DNA from: Dipteris shenzhenensis
Lineage: Eukaryota; Polypodiophyta; Polypodiopsida; Gleicheniales
Reading direction: 5' to 3' (one strand)
Assembly: GCA_047967505.1 (NCBI GenBank)
Contig: CM106538.1
Length of the DNA: 64,000 bases
Both the position numbers and the translations under genes were made by a program. The notes below the pieces were generated by a model. It did no database searches and was not told the origin of the DNA. It worked only from the letters and a program-made list of their open reading frames with translations. Positions 35,505-46,340 of this stretch are shown here, piece after piece; positions within the stretch are counted from its first letter, which is position 1, and every line of letters begins with the position of its first letter.

Positions 35505-36406
35505 CACGGTTGCCTCGAATGCCAACCATCTGCCTACACCAAAGTGTGAAGTACCTATGATGTCCAGCCGTCTCTTTGCAGCCCTCCTCTGACCCTCGAA
35601 CATTTTGGGATGGTCCCTATTTTGCTTCTTGAAGAACTTTCAATCAGCTTTGTCTGCCCAACTGGGTTTAGCCATCCCCTTTGCGATGGAAGTATGCAAG
35701 ATTGATCTACGATGCTTCAAGACCAAACCCATGCGCTCTGGCATATAATTCTCATTAAACTCCCAATTTGGTGGGTTATGGTATTTTTGTTTTAATTCAT
35801 CGATGATTGCCTGCTTCTTTTGGTCATCTTGATACCGCTAATCGGTAGCAATGCCACTCTTGAAGTGATGGCTCATCAACTGCCTCATGGTGGCCATCAC
35901 TGCTTTGCCCTTTCTATCTTCTATTATCTCTCTGGCAGCCATGATTTGATAGGAGAGATCCTCGACTAAGTAAGGAGGACTGATGGTAGTAGAGTCAGAA
36001 GGAGTGGAAGCTGTGTGAGTACTTTTGGAGCAAGAAGTAGCAGCGGGAGTAGGAGAGGGCAAGGGACCTGACTGATATTGTGTCTTCAGACCAAGTGGAG
36101 ACCTGTAGGGATGTGAGTGTACTGACTCGTCTACACTTCCCAAGTCAGCACAACATAAGCGGCCCCTCCTACTCTTCCTTCCCTTACAAGAGGCACGCAC
36201 ACATGATGACCCCTCGGTCTCGCTGCCTCCTCATCGGTCATCTGCACTACAAACTCGTCAGGACTCCTGACAAAGCCATGCACGGCTAGCAAAGGAGTTC
36301 CCCGAGGGGTAGTTGCAGTGCTATGTCCAAGAGGAGTCAGACTAGGGGTAGTCGTAGTGCTAGGTCCGGGAGGAGTCAGACTAGGGGTAGTCCCCTCAGG
36401 TGTCAC
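35505..36406 (-). pseudogene. En/Spm transposase-24-like ORF, decayed
   Basis: The minus frame has a Thr/Pro-rich N-terminal part (36131-36406), then 35838-36200 leading through EIIEDRKGKAVMATMRQLM to a TAG near 35838. The same frame continues DQKKQAIIDELKQKY, WEFNENYMPERMGLVLKHRR, KGMAKPSWADKAD, TGA, then FFKKQNRDHPKMFEGQRRAA. The pattern of a Lys-Arg stretch, a P-x-W block and the N-R-x-x-x-x-M-x-x-G-Q block matches plant 'transposase Ptta/En/Spm' proteins, which bind the subterminal repeats. Two stops (TAG, TGA) and a register change near 36200 break it. Confidence 0.5.
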
Positions 36407-36548
36407 CTGAGAGGAATCAAAGTCCTCTAGAGCATATAGATCGTGATGTCTCCTCCTGCGAGGCTATCCGTACTCATCTAACGTGTGACGTGATCCCATG
36501 TCTAACATAGACACAAATACAAAAACAAAAAACAAAAAACAAACATAA

Positions 36549-37165
36549 GCATAGGCATAGGCATAGGCATAGGCAAAGGAAAAGAGGAAGAAGAGGGAAA
36601 GGAAAAGAGATTGGAAGAGGGGAAAGAGAGAAGAAGAGGGAAAGGAAAGAGGAAGAAGAGGAAAAGAGGAAGAAGAGGGAAAGGAAAAGAGATTGGAAGA
36701 GGGGAAAGAGAGAAGAAGAGGAAAAAAGGAAGAAGAGGGAAAAGAAGAGGGAAAGAAGAGGAAGAAGAGGGAAAAGAGGAGGAAGAGGAAAAGAGAAAGA
36801 AGAGGGAAAGGAAAATAGATTGGAAGAGGGGAAAGAGAGAAGAAGAGGGAAAGAAAAGAGGTAAAGAAGAGAGAAGAAGAGGAAAAGAAGAGGGAAAGAA
36901 GAGGAAGAAGAGGAGAAGAGGAAGAAGAGGGAAAGGAAAAGAGATTGGAAGAGGGGAAAGAGAGAAGAAGAGGGAAAGAAGAGAGAAGAAGAGGGAAAGA
37001 AGAGGAAGAAGAGAGAAAAGAGGAAGAAGCGAAAAAGAGGAAGAAGAGGAAAAGAGGAGGGAAAAGAGGAGAAGAGGAGGGAAAAGAGGAGAAGAGGAGG
37101 AAAAGAGGAGGGAAAAGAGGAGGGAAACGAGGAGGGAAAAGAGGGGGGAAAAGCAGCAGTAGAGA
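36549..37165. repeat. About 600-bp purine-rich minisatellite
   Basis: An (aggcat)n hexamer run (36547-36575) is followed by nearly uninterrupted plus-strand purines. A higher unit recurs: 'gaaaagagattggaagaggg' near 36603, 36686, 36809 and 36937, with 'att' as the main pyrimidine break. Frames of 180-250 codons on both strands are compositional. Confidence 0.9.
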
Positions 37166-37499
37166 GTGTAGAGAGAGAGTAGAGCCCTTAGTTGGGTGTG
37201 TACCAGTGTGGTACACACAAAGAATCAAAGAATGTATTTATGTTTTACGGTACGGTACACTTACACCCACAAAGGTGCGGTCACATGTACAAGTAAAATA
37301 TATACACGGGAAGTGAAGCGAAGGGCCTTTACACCCAACACAAATGTCGCCCTATCAATTCTTGTACATTTTCCTTGCACTCATTGGACTTAGGAAATAC
37401 ATCATTTTATTCTCTTATCTTGGATAGCTAGTGCTACTTTGGCCTTGAAGTTCTACTTTCTACACCTTTTCATGATGGCAAGAGGATGTCCAATCAATC

Positions 37500-38260
37500 A
37501 CAAAGGCTAGAGAAATATTGACTATGTGGCCAAATCTTTATCAGAGCAAGGTGGTGTCCAAACCAAAGCTTGATGGAAGTGTGGGGAAGTTTTTCCTTTT
37601 GTCCAAATATTTACAAGGGACAAAAAAAACTTCAGTAGGGTATCCAAACAACCAAGCAACCTAGAGAAGATTTGACTATGTGGCCAAATATTTATGAGGG
37701 CAATATGGTGTCGAAACCAAACCTTGATGGGAGTGGGGAAAGTTTTGGCCTTGTGGCCAAATATTTATGAGGGCATGATGGTCATTGCCATAAAAAAATT
37801 TGGGAATAAGGTAAAAGAATTTGGACATCCTATTCATGAGGTTATCCTTAAGGATAGGTTTTTGGACACCCCCTCACAAAGTTTTGACCTTCCGGTGGAC
37901 GAATCTTTATGAGATGTTCAAACTTATCAGGCTTGAGGGATTCCGTCATGCAAAAAGATGTGAAAAAGTTTTAATGTTGTCACCAAATCTTTTGGGGGGC
38001 AACAATAGGTGCCAAAAAGTTTACACCTTGTGGACAAATCTTTTGGGGACAATAATCTCCCCACACTCCCCACATAGTTTTGAACTTATTGCCAAATATT
38101 TATGGAGAAGGTTTGATGTTGTAGCCACATCTTTATGCAAAAATATTTATCCATAAGGTCAAAACTTTTTCACATTCTGTTAATGAGGTCATCACTCAAG
38201 GATAGGTTTGGACACCCCGCACAAAGTTTTTTACCTTGTGCCAAATCTTTATGAGGTGTC
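37500..38260. repeat. Degenerate tandem array cut by the copia LTR
   Basis: The phrase 'tgtggccaaatctttatgagg' recurs in varying form about ten times (for example near 37521, 37679, 37752, 38030, 38120 and 38237). The array stops abruptly at 38260 where the copia LTR begins, so the element probably inserted into the array. Confidence 0.7.
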
Positions 38261-38993
38261 TGTAAGAAAACAATACAACGTCTGTGCTCAACAGATAATA
38301 GGATCTCATATGCAAGAGAGAAAAGTAGATAGTATGGAGAATCAAAAGATTTGATTACTGTAAAACTGATACAATAGATGCGCTGCCTCCCAGCCATGCA
38401 CTCCTGTGTGAGAAGCTTCGATGGCATGCTAGAGACAGTAGAGGACAAAGGTTGGATGCTAAGGAATCAAGGTTGTTGTAGCTAGTGATGATAATGGGCT
38501 TCACGGGCTTGCTCTTATATAGCCATTAGGCATAGTCGGTTAGACCCCATTGGGTGACCGACCCAGTCGACCCAAAACGGCCGACTGGAGGTTGGTCCCG
38601 AAATAGGCCACCGACCACATGTTAGAACCATGGCATAGAATAGAGCAACTAACCTACAATCTTCGTTCAGCCTAGAGCCATTTGGGATCATCTGGGGCTC
38701 CAAATGGGCCTCGTAGCCTGAGAATGGGATGCCCCGAGAAATGCTCCATCTACCCTCAGTGCAGTCAGTCATGGGATGCCTTCTCGCACTTGCATGTAGC
38801 CTAGTTGGCAGTGTGCTAACTCTATCTGAAGCCGTCTAGCCATCAGGCCACACATGGCCCCCATCTGGTGTCCAAACCAGGACCTACCGGATAACCGAGC
38901 TACTCAAATGCCTTCTCCTCATATGGGGGGCTTACAAGTAGAGTTAGCTGGTTCCTGCGTACTTACATGAGAGTGGAGCATTGATATCTAAGA
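38261..38993 (-). repeat. 3' LTR of the minus-strand copia element
   Basis: The plus-strand left edge is TGTAAGAAAAC, giving the normal ...CA end in element sense. The other edge is TCTAAGA, where the expected terminal CA has changed to GA. It abuts the polypurine tract. Confidence 0.8.
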
Positions 38994-39023
38994 CCCCCCC
39001 TCAATGTCCACCTGCAAGTGAAC

Positions 39024-39560
39024 TTACTTTTTCGGCCCAATGCCAAGTCGATGAAGATGCCTCTCCAGCAAGTCTCTTCCAAGAGCCTTCATGAAGATGT
39101 CCGCAGCATTCTCTGTAGTTGGACAGTACACCAAGTCGACCTCTCCATCCATGTTGAGCTCGCGTACAAAGTGATATTGAATCTCAATGTGTTTTGTGTG
39201 AGCGTGGAACATAGGGTTCTTTGCAATTGCCATGCAACTCTAATTGTCACATGATAACTACGTAGGCTTGTTCTGCACTGCACCCATGTCCCCTAAAATC
39301 CTCCTCAACCACACTGCCTCACAACAAGCAAAACATGCTGATTTGTACTCAACCTCAGTAGAAGAAAGAGCAATTGTAGGTTGCTTCTTGCTGACCCATG
39401 ACACAGCTCTAGACCCAAGTGAGAAATAGTAACCTATCACTGATCTCTTGCTATCCATGTCTCCTGCCCAATCCGAGTCATAGAATCCGGTCAAGATGTT
39501 GCCCTTGGTATAGGTGATGCCATAATCAAGTGTGCCTTTGATGTATTTCAGCACCCGCAT
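39024..39560 (-). pseudogene. copia RNase H domain
   Basis: 39258-39560 reads VLKYIKGTLDYGI, GFYDSDWAGDMDSKRSVIGY, SWVSKKQPTIALSSTEVEYKS and EAVWLRRIL, the standard copia RNase H with the D-S-D and E-x-E-Y active-site regions. 39024-39233 carries the last part, AHTKHIEIQYHFVREL and ENAADIFMKAL. A stop or frameshift near 39240 separates them. Confidence 0.9.
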
Positions 39561-39784
39561 CCTACCCTCAAATGGTTCTCCCAGGGCTTATTGGAAAACC
39601 TGCTTAGTACACTAATCGCAAAGCTGATGTCCAGCCGCGTGTTGCACAAGTAAATCAAACGGCCCACAAGCCTTCTATACTTCACTTTGTCCACTAGTGG
39701 TGATGAATCCTCATTTGAGAGCTTCACGTCAATCTCCATAGGGGTGCCAACTGTCTTGCACTCAGCCATGCCAAATGCCTTCAT
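39548..39784 (-). pseudogene. copia RT C-terminal connection
   Basis: Reads M-K-A-F-G-M-A-E-C-K, GTPMEIDVKLS, YRRLVGRLIYLCNTRLDISFA, SVLSRFSNKP, the standard segment between RT and RNase H. It is frame-broken at its end near 39555. Confidence 0.85.
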
Positions 39785-39913
39785 TATTTCTCCAGCATAC
39801 TTCAGCTGTGAGATGAAGATCTATTTTGGCTCTTGCCAAACTTCAATTCCCAAATAGAAATGCATCAGTCCAAGGTCTATCATTTCAAACTCTCTTCCTA
39901 GCAACTGCTTTGT

Positions 39914-40405
39914 CTACGAGATCTTTTCTTCATGGTTCCCTATTATGACAAGGTCGTCCACATAAAGGACCATGATCATACACCTGCCTCCTTCTCTGTA
40001 GATATACAAATTTGCATCAAATGGGCTCCTCCTAAACCCGTTTTGTAGAAAGTAGCCATCAATCCACTGGTACCACACTCGTGGGGCCTGTTTCAGCCCA
40101 TAAAGTGCCTTCTTTAGTTTACAGACTTTACCTTCTGAACCGGGGATCACAAAACCTGGTGGTTGTTCCACGTATACCTCCTCCTTGATATCTCCATTTA
40201 GAAAGGTGGATTTTACATCCATCTGAAACATGAGCCAACTTTCCTGTGCTACTAAAGCCAAAACACTACGAATTGTGGTTAGTCGAGCTGTGGGAGCAAA
40301 AGTATCCTGATAATCAAAACCATTTACTTGTGCGAATCCTTTTGCCATGAGCCAAGCCTTGTACTTATCCAATGTGCCATTGGACTTGTACTTGGTTTTG
40401 TACAC
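39914..40405 (-). pseudogene. copia reverse transcriptase palm
   Basis: Open for 163 codons. It contains KARLMAKGF-like KAWLMAKGFAQVNGFDY, TFAPTARLTTIRSVLAL, QMDVKSTFLNGDIKEEVYV, YGLKQAPRVWYQ and the catalytic YVDDLVI. The active-site residues are therefore kept in this piece, unlike the rest of the element. The frame ends just after the YVDD motif. Confidence 0.9.
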
Positions 40406-40864
40406 CCACTTGGTGCCGATTACCTTGCATTTTGGTGGTCATTCCACAAGGTCCCAAGTGTTATTCTTCATTATGGAGCCATACTCTGACTGTATAGCCT
40501 CCATCCACCTATCATCACCCTGTGTCTCTTCAAGATACTTGGGTTCTTCAGCACGGATCACCTCTGTCATCAAAGCGTAGGTGACCAATTGTTCCTATGC
40601 CCTTCTTTGCTCCTCTACTCTCTTAGACCGGCAGTGTTCGGATGGTTCCTCCTCAATGGCTAGAGGTTCTCTGCCATTCAAAGGCTACTTTACCCACTTC
40701 GAGAATGGCCATTGTAATTATGGTTCTGTAGGCTCTTCTTTATCTTGAATCCTGCCAAGCATCGTTGGGGGAGTTTGGTCTGCTATTGGTGGTTGTACTA
40801 GATGGATATTTTGGTCCTACTTGTCTGGGAAGGAAGCATTCTCCTCCAATTGATGCAGCTATTC

Positions 40865-41086
40865 TTAGAAGACCACATCGTGACTTACTATTACCTTCTT
40901 GGTAATAGGATTATAGAGATGGTAACCCTTCGCCTGTTCACTGTAGCCCAAGAAAATACACTTTTGGCTCTTCGGTTCCCATTTGGTCCTATCAGCATCA
41001 GGGACATGCACAAAATAGTCACATCCAAAAACCCTGAAATGTGCAGCTGAAGGTTTCTTACCAGAAAAGGCTTGCAGTGGAGTCAT
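40865..41086 (-). pseudogene. copia integrase C-terminal part
   Basis: Reads MTPLQAFSGKKPSAAHFRVF, GCDYFVHVPD, KCIFLGYSEQAKGYHLY, the usual segment after the integrase catalytic core. The 150 bp on its right (to 41238) contain a broken remainder. Confidence 0.85.
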
Positions 41087-41238
41087 CCATTCACAGCCTT
41101 TGTGTAGCTACAATTCATAATGTAAACTATCGTGTTACATGCTTCAGCCCAAAAAGTCTTTGACAAATCTTTTCCTTTCATCATACTCCTGCCCATTTCA
41201 CAGATGACGTGCATCTTGCGCTTTGCTACTCCATTTTG

Positions 41239-41523
41239 CTATGATGTATGTGGCAAGGGTTTCTGCCTCTTGATCCCGTGACTTTTGCAGTACCTTTTGA
41301 ATTCACTTGATGTGAACTCTCCACCTCTATCTGATCTCAACTTCTTCACCTTCCTCCCCATTTCTTTCTCGACCATTACATGCCATTCTTTGAACTTACT
41401 AAAAGCCTCATCTTTAGTCTTCAGGAAGTATATCCATATCCTTCTACTGTATTCATCGATCAGCATCATGAAGTAGTAGGAACCACCCAAAGCTTCCATC
41501 TCCATCTTTTCACAGAGGTCCAT
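41239..41523 (-). pseudogene. copia integrase catalytic core fragment
   Basis: Contains FMMLIDEYSRRIWIYFLK and KKLRSDRGGEFTSSEF, which supply the first two acidic residues of the D,D-35-E triad. The frame ends shortly after HGIKRQ, before the Glu region. Confidence 0.85.
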
Positions 41524-41583
41524 GTGAACGAGCTCTAGGGGAGCCTTTGCCCTGCTGGCCTCTTTAGGAAAGGGCTACCGATG

Positions 41584-42063
41584 CTACTTGCCCATCATGC
41601 AAGCTTCACATACATCAAGAAGATCTGTAATTTCTAGTACGTCTGCAATCATTCCACTTTTATGCATCTCCTTTAAAGAACTAAGGTTTAGATGACCAAA
41701 CCTCTCATGCCACAGCTTAGTGTTGCTCACATCCGCTTGAGCACTAAAAGCTGAGAGTTCATAGATGTTGTTGCGCCGTGTACCTTTACCAATGACCTTC
41801 CCTTGAAGATCCAAAATTTGTTCACCATTCTTATCAAAGTGAACTTTGAGGTCCCGATCCGTGATCGTAGAAATGGACAACAAGTTCCTCTTGATATCTG
41901 GCACATAAAGAATAGTAGCCATCTGATCGCGCACATTCTTCACCCAGGTTATGAACTTCTCTACCGTTTCAGACTCAGATAGTTTCTCTTTCGTGAGTTG
42001 AGTCTCTAGATTTTGAATCCGCGTTGATTCGTGGTCTCGTACTAATTTTTCAAGACTATCCAT
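41584..42063 (-). pseudogene. copia gag remnant fused to pre-integrase zinc domain
   Basis: A gag piece (LETQLTKEKLSESETVEKF) is followed at once by ILYVPDIKRNLLSIS, which in complete elements lies after the protease. The CCHC knuckle and the DSGA protease are therefore missing by deletion. The HHCC zinc domain follows intact: LWHERFGHLNLSSLKEM and CEACMMGK. Confidence 0.85.
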
Positions 42064-42191
42064 GCCTCCTCCGCTGTGGTGACATGTTGAATTAATGCCA
42101 TGACATAATCACTTACACTGCAGACAATAGAACATAGCACATCTGCATTTCTTCTTGTCCACGCAAGAATCTGATCCGCAGTTGGTACTAT

Positions 42192-42383
42192 CTATTGTCT
42201 TGCATTGGCTGGATTCGGTCTCACAACTGACTTCACATCCACCCTAGTAGAAGTATCCCAAAGCTTGTATGCGCTTAGGATGGTCTTCATCTTGAACTTC
42301 CAGAGTGGATAGTTAGTGCCGTCCAACTTTTTGCTTTTGCCGAACGGTGGGATTCGTAGTCTTGCGGGTTGGGCATCTCTCAC
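42192..42383 (-). pseudogene. copia gag N-terminal part
   Basis: Reads FGKSKKLDGTNYPLWKFKMK, the common N-terminal gag motif (L-D-G-x-N-Y-x-x-W), about 55 bp inside the primer binding site. A stop follows at its end. Confidence 0.75.
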
Positions 42384-42582
42384 AATCTACTCGCAAATAG
42401 AAACACACTACCAAATCTTCTTGCTAGAGCCCAAGCTGTGATACCATGTAAGAAAACAATACGACGTCTGTGCTCAACAGATAACAGGATCTCGTATGCA
42501 AGAGAGAAAAGCAGATAGTATGAAGAATCAAAAGATTTGATTACTATAAAACTAATACAATAGATGGCGCTGCCTCCCAGCC

Positions 42583-43093
42583 TTACCAAGCAAGTAATTC
42601 AGATCCTCTGATGCATGTGCCCATCCCCTTCCATCTGTCTACTTTTCTCTCTACCATATTGAAGTCACCCATTATTATACAATCGCCATCTGGGTATTGT
42701 AGATTCCCATAAACCCCTCCTTTCTGAAGCTAAACCAGGGGCATAAATAGAAATGACAAAGACATCAATTCCTTTCACACAACACTGCAGCATTAATTAT
42801 CTTTTGTGAGCATCTCTAATAACTTGAGAAATACAATCCTTGTAGTGAGACAAGATACCTAGAGCTATGCCCCCTTTGCCATCCTCATGAGTAGCAAAAA
42901 ACCAAGTCCTTCTTCTATCTATTACTTTTAGTCTATCTTCAAGAGTAGACCTACTTGCCTTGACTTCTTGCAATGCTAAGAAGAGAGGTGAGAGTGAGTT
43001 AGCTCTTAGCCAAAAAGCTAATTCTTCACTCCTACCAGGATCTATCAATCCTCTAACATTGAGAGTCAAGAAAGTCATTGATTTATCTAACAT
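42583..43093 (-). pseudogene. LINE ORF2 endonuclease domain, truncated
   Basis: 43093 to 42797 reads TFLTLNVRGLIDPGRSEELA, FLALQEVKASRSTLEDRLK and FFATHEDGKGGIALGIL, the apurinic endonuclease-like N-terminal domain of plant L1 LINEs with the catalytic Asn and Glu regions. Further on, to the junction, one frame has CIIMGDFNMVE, the GDFN motif. Reading stops at 42582, where the copia LTR fragment begins, so RT and the 3' end are lost. Confidence 0.85.
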
Positions 43094-43108
43094 TCTTCTT
43101 CTACCCCT

Positions 43109-45048
43109 TTAGCTTGGGTTGTTCACTAGCACTATGGCTACTTTGGATTGTCTTCTCTTATGCTGAACTACTGTGAATGCCTTACCTTGACTAGTGTCTT
43201 CATGAGAAGGTATAATATTTTGAGTGGCCTTTCTTGGATCATCCTTTGAGTCTTCCTCACTAGCTTTTGCCTCTTCCATTGCATCTTCCCTATTAACATC
43301 CTCCTCAAATTCTTTGGACCAACCAGCCTCTATGACCATGTTATCATCTTGGTTGCTCCAAACTCTCCTCTTATTCCTTGAGAGGATCAAAGAAATTTTT
43401 ATTGACTGTTTTTGACTATCTGTTGTCTTTTTCATTACTTTTATTGGAAATCTAACTAGTAGATTGGCTTTTAGAAGAAGGGTTTTGAGATTTAGGCACC
43501 CAGTTTTCAGTGAGAGGGTGTTGTTTGGCAGCATTGGCTTTAAACTCCTTTGCTTTGGGTCTCTTTAGAGGACAGTTCTTGACCACATGTGTGGACAGTC
43601 CACACAAAAAGCAAGAATGGGGGAGATTTTTATAAGAAAGGGGTTGCTCCCTAAACACACTACCATTTCTATTAAGAATGGTAAGGGTTCCGAGCATCTC
43701 TTCTGCTATGTCCATTTTGATGCAAATTTGGGGATTTCCTCTAGGATTGATAAAGTTTTCTTGCTCTACTCCAAGGATTTCTCCTGGCCCATTGCATAAG
43801 GAGGAAAGCTTGTTACATAAATATAGAGGTAAGTCTAGGAGCTCCACCCAAACAGGAATGTTGGTTGACCTAGAAGAATCACAGGAAAATTCTTTGGACC
43901 ACCACTCAAGATACAAGGGTTGATTCCCAATAGTACAAAGACCATTTTCATGGTTCTAGATGCCATTTCTGGTTTCTCAAACAGAAAGACAAAAAAAGCC
44001 TTTCTTGAGAAATCTTGCATTCAATACATTCATACCTTTCCTAATCCAATTCATCTTGATCCAACACTCTCCAGGACTCAATCAAAGTGAGAGGGAGCCT
44101 TACTCCAGGAAGAAAACCTACTAAAGCATGAGTCCTTAGCCAGAGACTAGAGAGTCTTGAAGCAAATTGTCATCCAAGAAAGCCTTTACTGACGTACCTT
44201 CTCCATCTACTAGATTCTCTCCATTAGAGTGTTATGCTCTATCCTCATCTGGTTGTGTATCATGCCATGGTTCTATGATGCCCGATGGCAAGAGGTCTTC
44301 AGTTTCTTCCTTGCCGGTTGTGGGTGGCCTCTTGTCTCCCAAAGTTGGCCTAGAATCGACTCTATCTCCTTTTGAGTCTTTGCTGGAGGAGCCTCCACTG
44401 GTTGAGGGAACTCTATCGCCTGTTGCATTTGGTTGACCTCCATTATCTCTTGTTTAATCATTTTGCAAGGTTCCGCCTTCACTATTTTGGTTGAGTGGAT
44501 GCTTGGAGATAGAGCTAGCATCGGTGCCTCAGGCTCTTCCTTCACTGTTGCCAGCTGCTTCTCCTCGCTAGAGAGACTACATGCTAGAGAGACTGCATGA
44601 TGTGGGCTTTGTGTAGGTCTCTAGCCACCAAGGTCCCATCTACACTAGGAGAGCCAACAATAGAACATGTTCTCGAGAGGAGGCTAAAGAAGCCACCCCG
44701 TGGCTTTTGAGCTACATGCACATGAGGGGTGCACAGCTCCTCCTCTTCCACTATGGGAAACCGAGCAAGCTCCATACCGCAAGGGTGGCACTTCATGTTC
44801 CTGAAACTGGTTGGAGACAAGAGCAAGAAGGCGGCTTTTGTCAACTATATTAAGGTGGTTTGGAAGCTGCAGCAAGCGGGTGTTGACTTCGCTCCAGAAG
44901 TCAGATAAGAAGTCAGGCTCGAAAATGCACAGAGGTAAGTCGAAGGAGATATCCGCTGGTCAATGGGAGTGGAGGCGTATGGATGGAGAGATCTAGTGTC
45001 ACCCTCAAAGCCTCTATCACTGTCACCATCATCTTCAGTCTCCATCAC
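43109..45048 (-). pseudogene. LINE ORF1 (DUF4283 and zinc knuckle) and upstream part
   Basis: Frames in minus order: 44845-45048 and 44684-44875 (LQLPNHLNIVDKSRLLALVS), 44273-44545 (acidic, KAEPCKMIKQEIMEV), 43835-44020 (FFVFLFEKPEMASRTMKM), 43452-43916 (YLEWWSKEFSCDSSRS, NIPVWVELLDLPLYLCNKL, and the CCHC knuckle CFLCGLSTHVVKNC), 43109-43534 (basic tail). The W-V-x-L-x-x-L-P-L and CCHC parts are typical of plant LINE gag-like ORF1. The break between 43835 and 43916 is a frameshift. The most upstream frame may be the 5' UTR or an unrelated captured part. Confidence 0.75.
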
Positions 45049-45171
45049 TCCTCACCTCGAGTCCAATGCCTTTTCTAATCTACTTTGTCTATTGTTGCTA
45101 TTCTTGACTAACATATAATTTTTGAACATATAGTTTTGAACATATAATTTTGAATGTGATGGGCGATGCAA

Positions 45172-45672
45172 GCGATGTGGTGGGTGACAATAGAAAATTG
45201 ATGTTGTGGTGGGGGACGATGGGAAATCGATGCTGTGGTAAGCGATGGACATTCGAACGACAATGGAAATTTTGATGGACGAACATTTGGGAGTGAGTGG
45301 AGGGAGAGAAAGAAAAGAGATGGGAAGAACTTGGGATGGGGAGCGAGTGGAGGGAGATAAAGATTTGGGAAGAAACTGACATGGGGAGCCAAGTAGAAGT
45401 ACGAGAGAAGGAAATAGGAAGAAATTGGGATGGGAAGCCAAGTAGAAGTGTCAGACTGTTAAAAAATACAAGAGAAAAAGAGTGTTGAAAAGATCTCTTA
45501 CTACCAGTGTACTATTGTCAGTAAGAGATCTTGGGAAAGAGAATGTTGTGCATGTTCAATGAGGAAAGGATGAAAGAATATATGATGGAATAATGTTTAG
45601 GAGAATGTCGGGTTTTTTTGTTTAGAAGAATGTCGGCTCTTTTGTTTGTAGTTTAGAAATTTGAATCCTTCT
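45172..45672. repeat. 500-bp direct repeat, copy 1
   Basis: Nearly identical to 46580-47075, with one 5-bp deletion there and scattered substitutions. It includes a 12-bp perfect hairpin stem (45491-45502 / 45520-45531). Confidence 0.9.
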
Positions 45673-45939
45673 CATTTTGATTCTCACTTTCCTCTCCTCT
45701 TCTTCTCCTAATCTCCTCCTCCCCTAAACCATCGTCGTCGGCCCTAACATGAAAAGATTTTCCTCTCTTCTCCCCTTTCTCCCCACCCCTTAATTGCCAC
45801 CACTGCCTTTAGCTCCCAATCACCTCCCAAGCTTCCATCGACCTCCCAAACTTCTGTCACCGGGCCCAAATCTTCATCTTCCAGACGACAGAATGAGAAG
45901 GCGCATAGATGACAGAAGGCCAAGGCAAGGACACAAGGA

Positions 45940-46340
45940 GAAATGGAGGGATTTGTATCCTTCCCCTTATTCCTGGTGGCCGTGACTACCAAGGAATAAG
46001 GGGAAGGGGTAGTAAACCCCCCTCCTTTATTCCTTGGCGGCCACAATAGTAAACCCCCCCCTTTATTCCTTGGCAGCCATAGCCACTAGGGAATAAGGGG
46101 AAGGGGGTTGGGAACCCCTCCCCTTATTTCCTGGTGGCCGTGCTAGGGAATAAGGGGAGGGTTTATTGGGAGGGGATTAGTAAATTAGTTAGTTAATTAA
46201 TTAATTAGCTAATTATTTAGTTGATTAGTAAGTTAGGTACTAAACCCCTCCCCTTATTCCTTGGCTGCCGCAGTCACCAGGGAATAAGAGGAGGGGTTAT
46301 AGGGAGGGGAGGGGGTTAGTAAATTAATTAATTATCTAAT
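45940..46340. repeat. GGGAATAAGGGGAGGGG / inverse repeats between the two direct copies
   Basis: Copies of 'taaacccctccccttattcc' and its reverse complement ('gggaataaggggaggggt' type) alternate, each joined by a 'ttggcagccatagccacta' type loop. At least six arms lie in 400 bp, so the strand can form several G/C-rich hairpins. A 'ttagttaattaattaatt' run follows. Confidence 0.75.

Larger units (their letters stand above)
34464..36480 (-). mobile_element. CACTA element end with transposase-24-like gene
   Basis: A CACTACAAGG terminus lies at 34464. Just inside it (34560-34700) are about five copies of a palindromic motif, 'gctatatagc' with 'gac/aat' flanks, which are subterminal repeats. The minus-strand coding region begins near 36406. 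The right end of the element is not visible; the purine tract from 36549 may lie inside or outside it. Confidence 0.6.
38261..42582 (-). mobile_element. Ty1/copia LTR retrotransposon, deleted and truncated
   Basis: The 3' LTR (element sense) is 38261-38993 (733 bp). The other LTR survives only as 42447-42582, whose 136 bp match the start of the first copy with a few substitutions. A primer binding site complementary to initiator tRNA-Met lies at 42435-42446 ('gctgtgatacca' on the plus strand) next to the LTR edge, and a purine tract (plus strand CCCCCCC at 38994-39000) next to the other. Internal domains are in the copia order (gag, integrase, RT, RNase H). The zinc knuckle and protease are missing, and frameshifts break the rest. 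Confidence 0.9.

Noticed and set aside
36464-37228. Frames of 180-254 codons on both strands
   Set aside because: Pure low-complexity translation of the purine minisatellite (Ser/Phe/Pro/Leu or Lys/Glu/Arg).
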